DNA from: an uncultured Kiloniellales bacterium
Lineage (GTDB): Bacteria > Pseudomonadota > Alphaproteobacteria > Kiloniellales > JAKSDN01
Assembly: GCA_937974415.1 (NCBI GenBank)
Contig: CALJXB010000364.1
Location: 1 to 9,460, forward strand
Length of the DNA: 9,460 nucleotides
Reading direction: 5' to 3'
Shown: in pieces, positions 1-6,421 of the stretch
How the letters are laid out: each line of letters starts with the position of its first letter
Numbering within the stretch: the stretch's first letter is position 1
Notes under the pieces: generated by a model
Told to the model about the DNA's origin: nothing
Seen by the model: only the letters and a program-made list of their open reading frames with translations
Database searches by the model: none
Translations under genes and position numbers: made by a program

Positions 1-2445
1 CTGCGCTACGGCCTGATGCGCGACAACGTGCGCGCCATCGAGGCGGTCCTGGCCGACGGCCGCAGCCTGCGCTTCGCCGGGCCGAACGGCTCTCCGCAAC
101 CGGACCTCGCCGCGGCGCTCGCCAGCATCGGCCGGCGCGAGACGGCGGAGATGGCGGCACGGTTTCCCAAGGTGATGCGCCGGGTCGGCGGCTACAACAT
201 CGACGCCCTCGCCGGCGAGGCCGGGCCGGACCTCGCCCAGCTGTTGGTCGGCTCCGAAGGGACGCTGGCCTTTTTCACCGGCCTCGAGCTCGAGCTACAG
301 CCGATCCCGCCCCACATGACCCTCGGCATCTGCCATTTCCCCAGCTTCTACCAGGCCATGGCGACGACCCGTCGCATCGTCGATTTGGCGCCGGCCGCGG
401 TCGAGCTGGTGGACCGCACCCTGCTCGACCTTGCGAGAGAAATTCCGATGTTCCAGGCGGCCATCGCCGAGGCGGTGCGCGGCCACCCGGAGGCCGTCCT
501 GCTGGTCGAGTTCGCCGGCGAGGACGCGGACGAGCAGCGCGCCAAGCTGACGCAGCTTTCAGAATTGATGGCGGATCTCGGCCTGCCGGGCAACGTCGTC
601 GAGGCGGTCGACCCGGCCTTCCAGAAGTCGGTCTGGGAGCTGCGCAAGGCCGGGCTCAACATCGTCATGTCCATGAAGGGCGATGGCAAGCCGATCTCCT
701 TCATCGAGGACTGCGCGGTCTCCCTCGACGACCTGGCCGACTATACCCAGCGCCTCGACGAGATCTTCCGCCGCCACGGCACCAGCGGCACCTGGTACGC
801 CCACGCCTCGGTCGGCTGCCTGCACGTACGGCCCATCCTGAATCTGAAAAACGAGGCCGGCGCCAAGACCATGCGTGCCATCGCCGAAGAAACCTTCGAG
901 ATGGTGCGCGAATACAAGGGCTCCCACTCCGGCGAGCACGGCGACGGCCTGGTGCGCTCCGAGTTCCACGAGGCCATGTTCGGCGGCCGACTGGTCGCCG
1001 CCTTCGAGGACATCAAGGACACCTTGGACCCCAAGGGCCTGTTCAACCCGGGCAAGATCGTCCGCGCCTCCAAGATGGACGACCGCGGCCTGTTCCGCTT
1101 CAAGCCGGGCTATACGGTCGCGCCGCTGGAGACTGCCCTCGACTGGTCCGCATGGGGCGGCTTCGCCGGCGCCGCAGAGATGTGCAACAACAACGGCGCC
1201 TGCCGCAAGTTCGACGCCAACGTCATGTGCCCCTCCTACCGGGTCACCAAGGCCGAGCAGCACGTGACGAGAGGCCGCGCCAACGCCCTGCGCCTGGCGC
1301 TCAGCGGCCAGCTCGGCCCCGACGCGCTCACCTCGAAAGCAATGGCCGAGAGTCTCGCCCTCTGCGTCGGCTGCAAGGCCTGCAAGCGGGAATGCCCGGT
1401 CGGCGTCGACATGGCGCGCATGAAGACCGAGGTACTGCACCAGCGGGCCGAACGCCATGGCCTGCCCGCGCGCGATCGCCTGCTGGGCCACCTGCCCCGG
1501 CTCGCGCCCTGGGCGGCTCGGTTGGCGCCGCTCGCGAACCTGCGCGACCGGGTCCCAGGCCTGGCGTGGCTCAGCGAGCGGGGGCTCGGACTCACCGCCC
1601 GGCGCCCCCTGCCGCGTTGGCGCAGCGACCGCTTCCAGGCATCCGAGGTCCTTGCGCCCGCGAGCCGCGACGCGGCGGGCGTCGTTTTACTGGCCGACAC
1701 CTTCAATAGCGCCTTCGAGCCCGACAATCTGCGCGCCGCCGTGCGGGTGCTCCAGGCGGCCGGCTATGGGGTTCACGTGGCCCAGGACGCGGCGGCCGAG
1801 ACTGGCCGGCCGCTGTGCTGCGGCCGTACATACCTCTCGGTCGGCCTGGTGGAGGAGGCGCGGGCCGAACTGCGCCGGACCCTCGATGCGCTGCTGCCGC
1901 TGGTGGACCGAGGCCTGCCGGTGATCGGCCTGGAGCCGGCCTGCCTCTTCACCCTGCGCGACGAGCTTCAAGCCCTGCTGCCGGGCGAAGAGGCCGATCG
2001 TGTCGCCGAGAACGCGCTCACCCTGGAGGAGTTCCTTCAAAGCGAACAGCAAGCCGGGCACCTCGATCTCGACCTCTCCGCCCTTCCCTCTTCGAAGGCG
2101 CTGGTCCACGGCCACTGCCACCAGAAGGCCTTCGCAGCCTTCGGCGCCGTCACGGAGGTGCTCGGCCTGGTGCCGGAGCTGACCGTGGAGCCAGTGACCT
2201 CGAGCTGCTGCGGCATGGCCGGGTCTTTCGGCTACGGCCGGGAGACCTACGAGATCTCCATGCAGATGGCCGAGCTTTCCCTTCTGCCGGCCGTGCGCGC
2301 CGCCGCCCCGGACAGCCTAATCGTCGCCGACGGCATCTCCTGCCGTCAGCAGATCGCCCACGGCACCGGCCGGCCCGCCCATCACGCCGTACGGCTGCTC
2401 GACGCGGCGCTCGGCGGCCAGGCTGTTTCTCACCTTAGCAATTAA
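1..2445 (+). CDS. FAD-linked oxidase fused to 4Fe-4S/CCG oxidoreductase (D-2-hydroxyacid dehydrogenase type), 5' partial
   Basis: The frame is open from base 1 and the first codons (LRYGLMRDNVRAIEAV) are internal to a VAO/PCMH-type FAD-binding domain, so the ATG at 16 is not the true start. 814 residues are visible. Counting from base 1, the end of the FAD domain is followed by the FAD-oxidase C-terminal domain, with GEHGDG at 311-316 and an LFNPGKI motif. A ferredoxin-like segment follows, with Cys395, Cys401 and Cys410 and then the 4Fe-4S motif Cys455/458/461/465 (CVGCKACKRECP). Two CCG (GlpC/GlcF-type) repeats follow, with CC at 606-607 and 736-737 and HGHCHQ at 703-708. Family members of this fused layout (YdiJ type) have about 1000 residues, so roughly 190 are missing upstream. 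They oxidise D-2-hydroxyacids such as D-lactate or D-2-hydroxyglutarate and pass electrons through Fe-S centres, probably at the membrane. The exact substrate is not visible. The stop is TAA at 2443-2445, convergent with the GFA gene. Confidence 0.93.
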   Translation: MRYGLMRDNVRAIEAVLADGRSLRFAGPNGSPQPDLAAALASIGRRETAEMAARFPKVMRRVGGYNIDALAGEAGPDLAQLLVGSEGTLAFFTGLELELQPIPPHMTLGICHFPSFYQAMATTRRIVDLAPAAVELVDRTLLDLAREIPMFQAAIAEAVRGHPEAVLLVEFAGEDADEQRAKLTQLSELMADLGLPGNVVEAVDPAFQKSVWELRKAGLNIVMSMKGDGKPISFIEDCAVSLDDLADYTQRLDEIFRRHGTSGTWYAHASVGCLHVRPILNLKNEAGAKTMRAIAEETFEMVREYKGSHSGEHGDGLVRSEFHEAMFGGRLVAAFEDIKDTLDPKGLFNPGKIVRASKMDDRGLFRFKPGYTVAPLETALDWSAWGGFAGAAEMCNNNGACRKFDANVMCPSYRVTKAEQHVTRGRANALRLALSGQLGPDALTSKAMAESLALCVGCKACKRECPVGVDMARMKTEVLHQRAERHGLPARDRLLGHLPRLAPWAARLAPLANLRDRVPGLAWLSERGLGLTARRPLPRWRSDRFQASEVLAPASRDAAGVVLLADTFNSAFEPDNLRAAVRVLQAAGYGVHVAQDAAAETGRPLCCGRTYLSVGLVEEARAELRRTLDALLPLVDRGLPVIGLEPACLFTLRDELQALLPGEEADRVAENALTLEEFLQSEQQAGHLDLDLSALPSSKALVHGHCHQKAFAAFGAVTEVLGLVPELTVEPVTSSCCGMAGSFGYGRETYEISMQMAELSLLPAVRAAAPDSLIVADGISCRQQIAHGTGRPAHHAVRLLDAALGGQAVSHLSN

Positions 2446-2452
2446 GATCATC

Positions 2453-2471
2453 CTATATCTATTTGATATAG
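2453..2471. repeat. AT-rich perfect inverted repeat between convergent genes
   Basis: CTATATC, a 5-base spacer TATTT, then GATATAG form a perfect 7-bp dyad just after the oxidase stop, in a markedly AT-rich 66-base gap. The stem is mostly A-T and has no following T-run, so it is a weak candidate for a bidirectional terminator and could equally be a protein-binding dyad. A second weak dyad, TGCTG/CAGCA, lies at 2491-2510. Confidence 0.35.
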
Positions 2472-2511
2472 AAACCTTCGTTTCGTCGATTGCTGCTAAA
2501 TGCTTCAGCAC

Positions 2512-2946
2512 CTAGATATCGATCGGACGCTCCTCTTTCGGTGGCATCGCCTCGAAAGCCGGCAGGCTCGAGTCCACCAGGTCCCAGGAGGCGGCCTTGG
2601 CCGCATAGACCACCAGTTGCGGCTTGAAGGCCTCCAGGTCGTTGAGGCTCGAGGCTCGCAGGAACACCAGATCCTTGTTGCCCGAGTTCACGGAATAGAC
2701 CGCAGCGCCGCAGGTCGGGCAAAAGGCGCGTCCGACCACGTTCCCACTATCGGCCGGCTTGTCGAAGGTCTTGACCTCGCCCGAAAGGGCGAAGGCCGCC
2801 GCCGGAACGGCCATGTGCGAGCCGTGGCCGGTCCCGCTTGTCCTGCGGCAGTCCTCGCAGTGGCAGTGGCCCGCCGCAACCGGTTCCGCCGCGCATTCGT
2901 AGCGCACTGCACCACAAAGACATCCGCCGGTGATCGATCCGTTCAT
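2512..2946 (-). CDS. GFA / CENP-V domain zinc protein (glutathione-dependent formaldehyde-activating enzyme family)
   Basis: This is a 144-residue protein with all seven cysteines of the GFA fold: Cys9 and Cys11 (GGCLCGAVRY), Cys28, Cys30 and Cys33 (CHCEDC) and Cys76 and Cys79 (CPTC), which bind two zinc ions in the family. The start at 2946 is chosen because GGAGG lies about 10 bases upstream. The longer start at 2979 would fall inside the operator dyad at 2972-2988 and adds residues that do not belong to the domain. The founding member, Gfa of Paracoccus, was named for promoting S-hydroxymethylglutathione formation from formaldehyde and glutathione; most homologues have no tested function, so a formaldehyde role is only a family-level guess. 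It is cytosolic, with no signal peptide or membrane segment. It is transcribed divergently from the HxlR gene, which probably controls it. Confidence 0.9.
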   Translation of the reverse strand: MNGSITGGCLCGAVRYECAAEPVAAGHCHCEDCRRTSGTGHGSHMAVPAAAFALSGEVKTFDKPADSGNVVGRAFCPTCGAAVYSVNSGNKDLVFLRASSLNDLEAFKPQLVVYAAKAASWDLVDSSLPAFEAMPPKEERPIDI

Positions 2947-2971
2947 TTTGATTTCGCCTCCAGTCATGGTA

Positions 2972-2988
2972 ACTTGCATTTCGCAAGT
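2972..2988. promoter_or_regulatory. Candidate HxlR operator 1 (ACTTG-N7-CAAGT)
   Basis: This 17-bp dyad, ACTTGCATTTCGCAAGT, has perfect 5-bp arms and sits in the intergenic region shared by the GFA and HxlR genes. It matches the second dyad at 3006-3022 at 14 of 17 positions, with centres 34 bp apart, about three helical turns. HxlR proteins are dimeric winged-helix regulators that often bind such dyads next to their own gene; binding here is inferred. Confidence 0.65.
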
Positions 2989-2991
2989 CTC

Positions 2992-3020
2992 ACCTTAGAG
3001 CAGTCACTTGCATATTACAA
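2992..3020 (-). promoter_or_regulatory. Candidate sigma-70 promoter of the first GFA gene
   Basis: On the minus strand, TTGTAA (3020-3015) and TAAGGT (2997-2992) are separated by exactly 17 bases, a plausible -35/-10 pair. The start point would fall near 2985, inside the first ACTTG-N7-CAAGT dyad, while the -35 box lies in the second dyad. A protein bound to either dyad would therefore block polymerase. The box matches are partial. Confidence 0.4.
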
Positions 3021-3022
3021 GT
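3006..3022. promoter_or_regulatory. Candidate HxlR operator 2 (ACTTG-N7-CAAGT)
   Basis: ACTTGCATATTACAAGT is the second copy of the dyad, just upstream of the regulator. It overlaps the proposed -35 box of the divergent GFA gene and ends one base before an upstream in-frame ATG of the HxlR gene. Its position suits simultaneous control of both genes, with autoregulation. Confidence 0.65.
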
Positions 3023-3038
3023 CATGGGATGTGACGCG

Positions 3039-3407
3039 ATGCTGAATCTAGAGCTCATGACCCGATCGGGCTGTCCGATCGCCGCGACCCTCGATCTCGT
3101 GGGGGACAAGTGGTCGCTGGTGATCGTTCGGGACATGCTGATGGGCAAGCGGCGTTACGGCGAGTTCCTGGCCTCCCCCGAGGGGATCACCACCAACATC
3201 CTGGCCGACCGTCTGAAGCGCATGGAAGACTTGGGTCTGGTCTCGAAAGCGCCCTATCAGCAGCATCCGCCTCGCTACGACTACGCTTTGACCCCCGCCG
3301 GCGTCTCGCTCCTGCCGGTCCTCCAGGCCATGTGCCGCTGGGCTAACAAGAACATTCCCGATACCTGGACGCCGCCGAAGAAATTCATGAAGCGGCGGGT
3401 CAAGTGA
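3039..3407 (+). CDS. HxlR-family winged-helix transcriptional regulator
   Basis: The protein has 122 residues from this start. It carries the family N-terminal signature SGCPIAATLDLVGDKWSLVI, with the conserved cysteine (Cys12) that serves redox or electrophile sensing in several HxlR proteins. The winged helix follows (RYGEFLASPEGITTNILADRLKRMEDLGLV, described here in two adjacent pieces: RYGEFLASPEGITTN and ILADRLKRMEDLGLV), then the wing (PPRYDYALTPAG) and a C-terminal dimerisation helix. Three in-frame ATGs exist. The one at 3024 abuts the operator dyad and lacks a ribosome site; 3039 has GGGA nine bases upstream and is preferred; 3057 has only a weak GAG close by. It is divergent from the GFA gene and carries two candidate operators in front. 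MmgE/PrpD follows after 70 bases on the same strand and may be co-transcribed. The inducer is unknown. HxlR of Bacillus responds to formaldehyde and YodB/HypR types to quinones or disulfide stress. Confidence 0.88.
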   Translation: MLNLELMTRSGCPIAATLDLVGDKWSLVIVRDMLMGKRRYGEFLASPEGITTNILADRLKRMEDLGLVSKAPYQQHPPRYDYALTPAGVSLLPVLQAMCRWANKNIPDTWTPPKKFMKRRVK

Positions 3408-3415
3408 CCGGACCT

Positions 3416-3462
3416 TGTGCCTGCCGACCCGAAGGCGGTAAGCACGGTCGGGGGCTGGCACA
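3416..3462 (+). other. Nested inverted repeats between HxlR and MmgE/PrpD genes
   Basis: TGTGCC (3416-3421) can pair with GGCACA (3457-3462), and inside it CCGACC (3424-3429) can pair with GGTCGG (3446-3451), giving a two-part hairpin in the 70-base gap. No T-run follows, so it is not a standard intrinsic terminator. It ends just before the AGGAG ribosome site of the next gene and could attenuate read-through or be coincidental in GC-rich DNA. Confidence 0.3.
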
Positions 3463-3477
3463 GGCTAGGAGCGGCGC

Positions 3478-4848
3478 ATGACAGGTTCGGATACGGTCGC
3501 CGGCGGGCTGGCCGCATGGGCGGCGGGCCTCGAGGCCAAGGCCATCCCGGACGACGTCCTCGAGACCGCCCGGCGGGCGATTGCGGATACCTTGGCGGTC
3601 GCCCTCGCCGGCAGCCGCGCGCCCGTCGCCAGCAAGCTCCTGAGTGCCTCAGACTCCGATCTGCGGGCCGACGGCGCCTCAGTGATTGGACGTGGCTGCA
3701 AGGCCCGCCCCGAGACCGCCGCCCTGCTGAACGGCACCGCCGCCCACGCCCTCGACTTCGACGACACCTGCTTCGCCGGCATCGTACACGGATCGGCGGC
3801 GATCCTGCCGGCGCTCCTGGCCGCCGCCGAAACCGAGGGGGCCGACGGGCGCGCCCTTGTGACCGCCTTCGTCGCCGGCTCGGAGGTTGCCTATAGCCTC
3901 GGCGCCGCCCTGGGCCCAGGTCTCTACGACCGGGGCTGGTGGCCGACCGGCTGCCTCGCGGGCATCGGCGCCGCCGCCGCCGTCGCCCGGCTGCAGGGTG
4001 CGAGCCCAGAGGCCATGGCCCACGCGATCGCTTTGGCGGCCGCCCATAGCGGCGGCCTGCGGGCGATTCACGGCAGCGACGCCAAGCCCATTCTAGTCGG
4101 CCGGGCCGCCGAGGCGGGCCTGCGCTCCGCGCTCATGGCGCGGCAGGGGCTCACCGGCCCCGGTCGGGTCTTCGAGGGGGCGAACGGCGTCTTTGCCCTG
4201 ATGGGCGCCGACGATGTGAATCTCGATGCCATCGAGGGGGTCGGCCAGGTCTTCAAGCTCAGCGAGCCCGGCCTGGTGGTGAAGCCCTACCCGGTCTGCT
4301 CCTGCGCCATGCAGGCAGTGGAAGCCCTCTGCCGCCTCATGGCGGAGCACGATGTCGCGCCCGGCCAAATCGCCGGAATCGACTGCGCAGTCACGCCCAT
4401 GGTGGCGGCGACGCTGCGCTTCGACCGGCCGGCATCGCCCGTCGAGGCCATCTTCAGCCTGCCCTTCACCCTGGCGCTGGCAGCCGCGCACGACGGCATC
4501 GGGCCCTATGACATCACTGAAGCGGCGCTCGCCGACCCCGGCCTCCGACCGCTGATGGACAAGGTGTCCTATCGGGAAGAGGCCTGCCTTACGGACCTCG
4601 CCGCCTACCCGGAAGCCGCGCGGGTCGCGCTGACGTTGAGCGACGGCCGCAGCTTCGAACGACAGGTCGACTGCGCCACCGGCGATCCCCGCACGCCCAT
4701 GCCCGACGCGGCCCTGCAGGCCAAGGTCCTAGCTTGCGCCGAACCGGTCCTCGGCAGCGCGGCTGCCGGCCGGCTCCATGCCCTCGCACGGCGGGCCGAC
4801 GACTTGCCCGACCTGAGCGAGATGATGGCCCTGGCGCGGGGCGGCTAG
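3478..4848 (+). CDS. MmgE/PrpD family protein (2-methylcitrate dehydratase / cis-aconitate decarboxylase fold)
   Basis: This is a complete 456-residue protein of normal family length, started at the ATG preceded by AGGAG seven to eight bases upstream. The helical N-terminal domain contains the hallmark LLNGTAAHALDFDDT (residues 83-97) followed by His104. The GSDAKPILVGRAAEAG segment gives Lys203, and KPYPVC gives Lys269. Asp93, Thr97, His104, Lys203 and Lys269 correspond well to the active-site residues known from cis-aconitate decarboxylase (Asp93, Thr97, His103, Lys207, Lys272). After KPYPVC, where many members carry a histidine four residues beyond the cysteine, this one has CAMQ with no histidine. 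Members dehydrate, isomerise or decarboxylate small polycarboxylic acids, and many are uncharacterised. There is no prpB/prpC partner here, so methylcitrate-cycle membership is not supported. Its stop overlaps that of the convergent MttB gene. Confidence 0.93.
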   Translation: MTGSDTVAGGLAAWAAGLEAKAIPDDVLETARRAIADTLAVALAGSRAPVASKLLSASDSDLRADGASVIGRGCKARPETAALLNGTAAHALDFDDTCFAGIVHGSAAILPALLAAAETEGADGRALVTAFVAGSEVAYSLGAALGPGLYDRGWWPTGCLAGIGAAAAVARLQGASPEAMAHAIALAAAHSGGLRAIHGSDAKPILVGRAAEAGLRSALMARQGLTGPGRVFEGANGVFALMGADDVNLDAIEGVGQVFKLSEPGLVVKPYPVCSCAMQAVEALCRLMAEHDVAPGQIAGIDCAVTPMVAATLRFDRPASPVEAIFSLPFTLALAAAHDGIGPYDITEAALADPGLRPLMDKVSYREEACLTDLAAYPEAARVALTLSDGRSFERQVDCATGDPRTPMPDAALQAKVLACAEPVLGSAAAGRLHALARRADDLPDLSEMMALARGG

Positions 4849-6404
4849 CCGGCGCGCATCTTCTCCTCGGGCAGGTGGATCGGGAAGCGCGCACGGATGC
4901 GGGCGTCCACATCCGCCGGAATATAAGCCGGATAATGGCCGGCGAGGATTTCGCGGGCCTTGGCGGCGGCTCTTTGGCGCATGTCGGTGGCGCCCTGTTC
5001 GGCCCAGGCGTCCGTGGACTCTCGGTCGCCCAGGTCCGGATACTGATAGTCGCGCTCCATCGCCTGGATGGTGTGATCGTGGCCGAGGAAGTGGCCGGGA
5101 TCCTCGACCACCTCGGCGATGACCGGCAGGCCCAGGGTCTCATCGTTGACCTCGATACCGCGGATCACCCGCTGCACGGCGGCCAGCATCTCGTTGTCGA
5201 TGACGAAGCCTTCGAAGGAGGCGCCCATCAGGCTGGCGAACATGCCGGCCGCCTCGTAAACCAGGTTGGCGCCCGCCAGGCCGGTGGCCAGGGTGGAGAT
5301 CGCCTTCTCGTAGCCGGCCTGGGCGTCGGGCAGCTTGGCGTCCGCCATGCTGGCCGCGACCCCCGACGGCAGGTCGTAGTGGTTCGCCATCTGGGCCGCC
5401 GCCGCGTTCAGCAGCGAGATCTCGCCGCCGCTACCGCTGAAGCCGCCGGTCCTCAGGTCGATGACGAAGGGCCAGTTGGAGAAGATCACCGGATGGCCGG
5501 GCGCGAAGAGGTTGACCAGCAGAAGGCCGGCCAGGGTCTCGGCCAGCGAATGCACCAGCATGCCGGCGAGCGGCGCCGGGGCGGTCGCCCCCGACTGGGC
5601 GGCGATGATCGAGTTGATCGGCATGCCGTGCTCGATGGCGGCCAGCATCACGCCGACCGCGTCCTCGCCGTAGCGCAGGGGCGAGACCACAGGGCTGATG
5701 TGGACCTTGCAGCAGGGCCGCTCTTTGAATTTGCCCTCGCCGCCGAGAATCCAATCGAACATCTCGACCGCGGGCGCGACGTGCTCGCCGACCACGAAGC
5801 TGGTGCCGACGTGTTTCTGGGTGCCCGCCGCGATGGCGTAGACCGTGTTGATGTCGAGCTCGAAGTTGTCCGTGAGGTCCGTGGCTACCACGCAGCGGGT
5901 GAACCAGCAGACGTTCTCCAGGCTGTCGGCCAGCCGCGCGAAGTCGTAGAGGTCGGCCAGGGTCGAGGGGCGGTATTCACCGGCGCCGATATCCAGGGTG
6001 CGCACCGCCGCCCCGCCGGTGCCGTAGTAGACCTTGCGGCCAGTGACCTCGATGTCGTGCTTGGGATCGCGGCCGTGCAGCACGAAGTTCCGCCCGGCCC
6101 CGGCGATCACATCCTCGACGAAGGCGGCGGGGAACGAGAGCCGGCCCTTCTCCGTCAGGCGGCAACCCTTGGCCAGCGCCTGATCGACCACCACTTGAGG
6201 CACCTCGCCCATGCCGACGGTCTCGAGGATCTCCAGGGCCGTGCGGTGGACCTTGGCCACCTCGGCCTCGGTGAGCGGCCGGTAGCGGCCGCCCTCGAAG
6301 CCCGGCCGGACCGCCGAGACCTGGTCCTCGCTGGGCTGGGTCCTGAGCTGGCGGCGGGCCTCGCGCCCGCCCTGGCGGCGGCGTATGCGGCTCGGATCGA
6401 CCAC
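4845..6404 (-). CDS. MttB-family (trimethylamine methyltransferase-like) corrinoid methyltransferase, non-pyrrolysine
   Basis: The protein has 519 residues and is MttB/COG5598-like throughout: the N-terminal RPGFEGGRYRPLT (about 33-45), AAQSGATAPAPLAG (about 268-281), FSNWPFVIDLRTGGFSG, and HYDLPSGVAASMADAK before the C-terminal region. Archaeal MttB has an in-frame UAG read as pyrrolysine; here the frame has no stop, so this belongs to the large non-pyrrolysine group, whose tested members demethylate glycine betaine (MtgB), proline betaine (MtpB) or carnitine (MtcB) and pass the methyl group to a corrinoid protein. The substrate here is unknown. The only suitable start is GTG at 6404-6402; the reading frame stays open upstream across the SDR gene, but that part is an out-of-frame shadow. 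It lies 17 bases after the SDR stop, with a GGGG-rich leader in place of a normal AGGAG site. No corrinoid protein gene or activator is present in the window. Confidence 0.9.
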   Translation of the reverse strand: MVDPSRIRRRQGGREARRQLRTQPSEDQVSAVRPGFEGGRYRPLTEAEVAKVHRTALEILETVGMGEVPQVVVDQALAKGCRLTEKGRLSFPAAFVEDVIAGAGRNFVLHGRDPKHDIEVTGRKVYYGTGGAAVRTLDIGAGEYRPSTLADLYDFARLADSLENVCWFTRCVVATDLTDNFELDINTVYAIAAGTQKHVGTSFVVGEHVAPAVEMFDWILGGEGKFKERPCCKVHISPVVSPLRYGEDAVGVMLAAIEHGMPINSIIAAQSGATAPAPLAGMLVHSLAETLAGLLLVNLFAPGHPVIFSNWPFVIDLRTGGFSGSGGEISLLNAAAAQMANHYDLPSGVAASMADAKLPDAQAGYEKAISTLATGLAGANLVYEAAGMFASLMGASFEGFVIDNEMLAAVQRVIRGIEVNDETLGLPVIAEVVEDPGHFLGHDHTIQAMERDYQYPDLGDRESTDAWAEQGATDMRQRAAAKAREILAGHYPAYIPADVDARIRARFPIHLPEEKMRAG

Positions 6405-6421
6405 GCCCCGCCCCCGCCCCG

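Noticed and set aside
559..1491. A 310-residue minus-strand open frame inside the FAD/Fe-S oxidase gene
   Set aside because: It is a shadow of the well-supported plus-strand gene, without family motifs or a ribosome site.
2453..2471. Intrinsic terminator for the convergent oxidase and GFA genes
   Set aside because: The stem is seven mostly A-T pairs with no T-run, too weak to call as a terminator; kept only as an inverted repeat.
3478..4848. Assignment of the MmgE/PrpD gene as prpD of the methylcitrate cycle
   Set aside because: No prpB, prpC or acnD neighbours are present and family membership alone does not set the substrate.
5595..5640. Possible pyrrolysine (in-frame TAG) site in the MttB homologue
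   Set aside because: No in-frame TAG occurs anywhere between the GTG start and the final stop, so pyrrolysine is not encoded.
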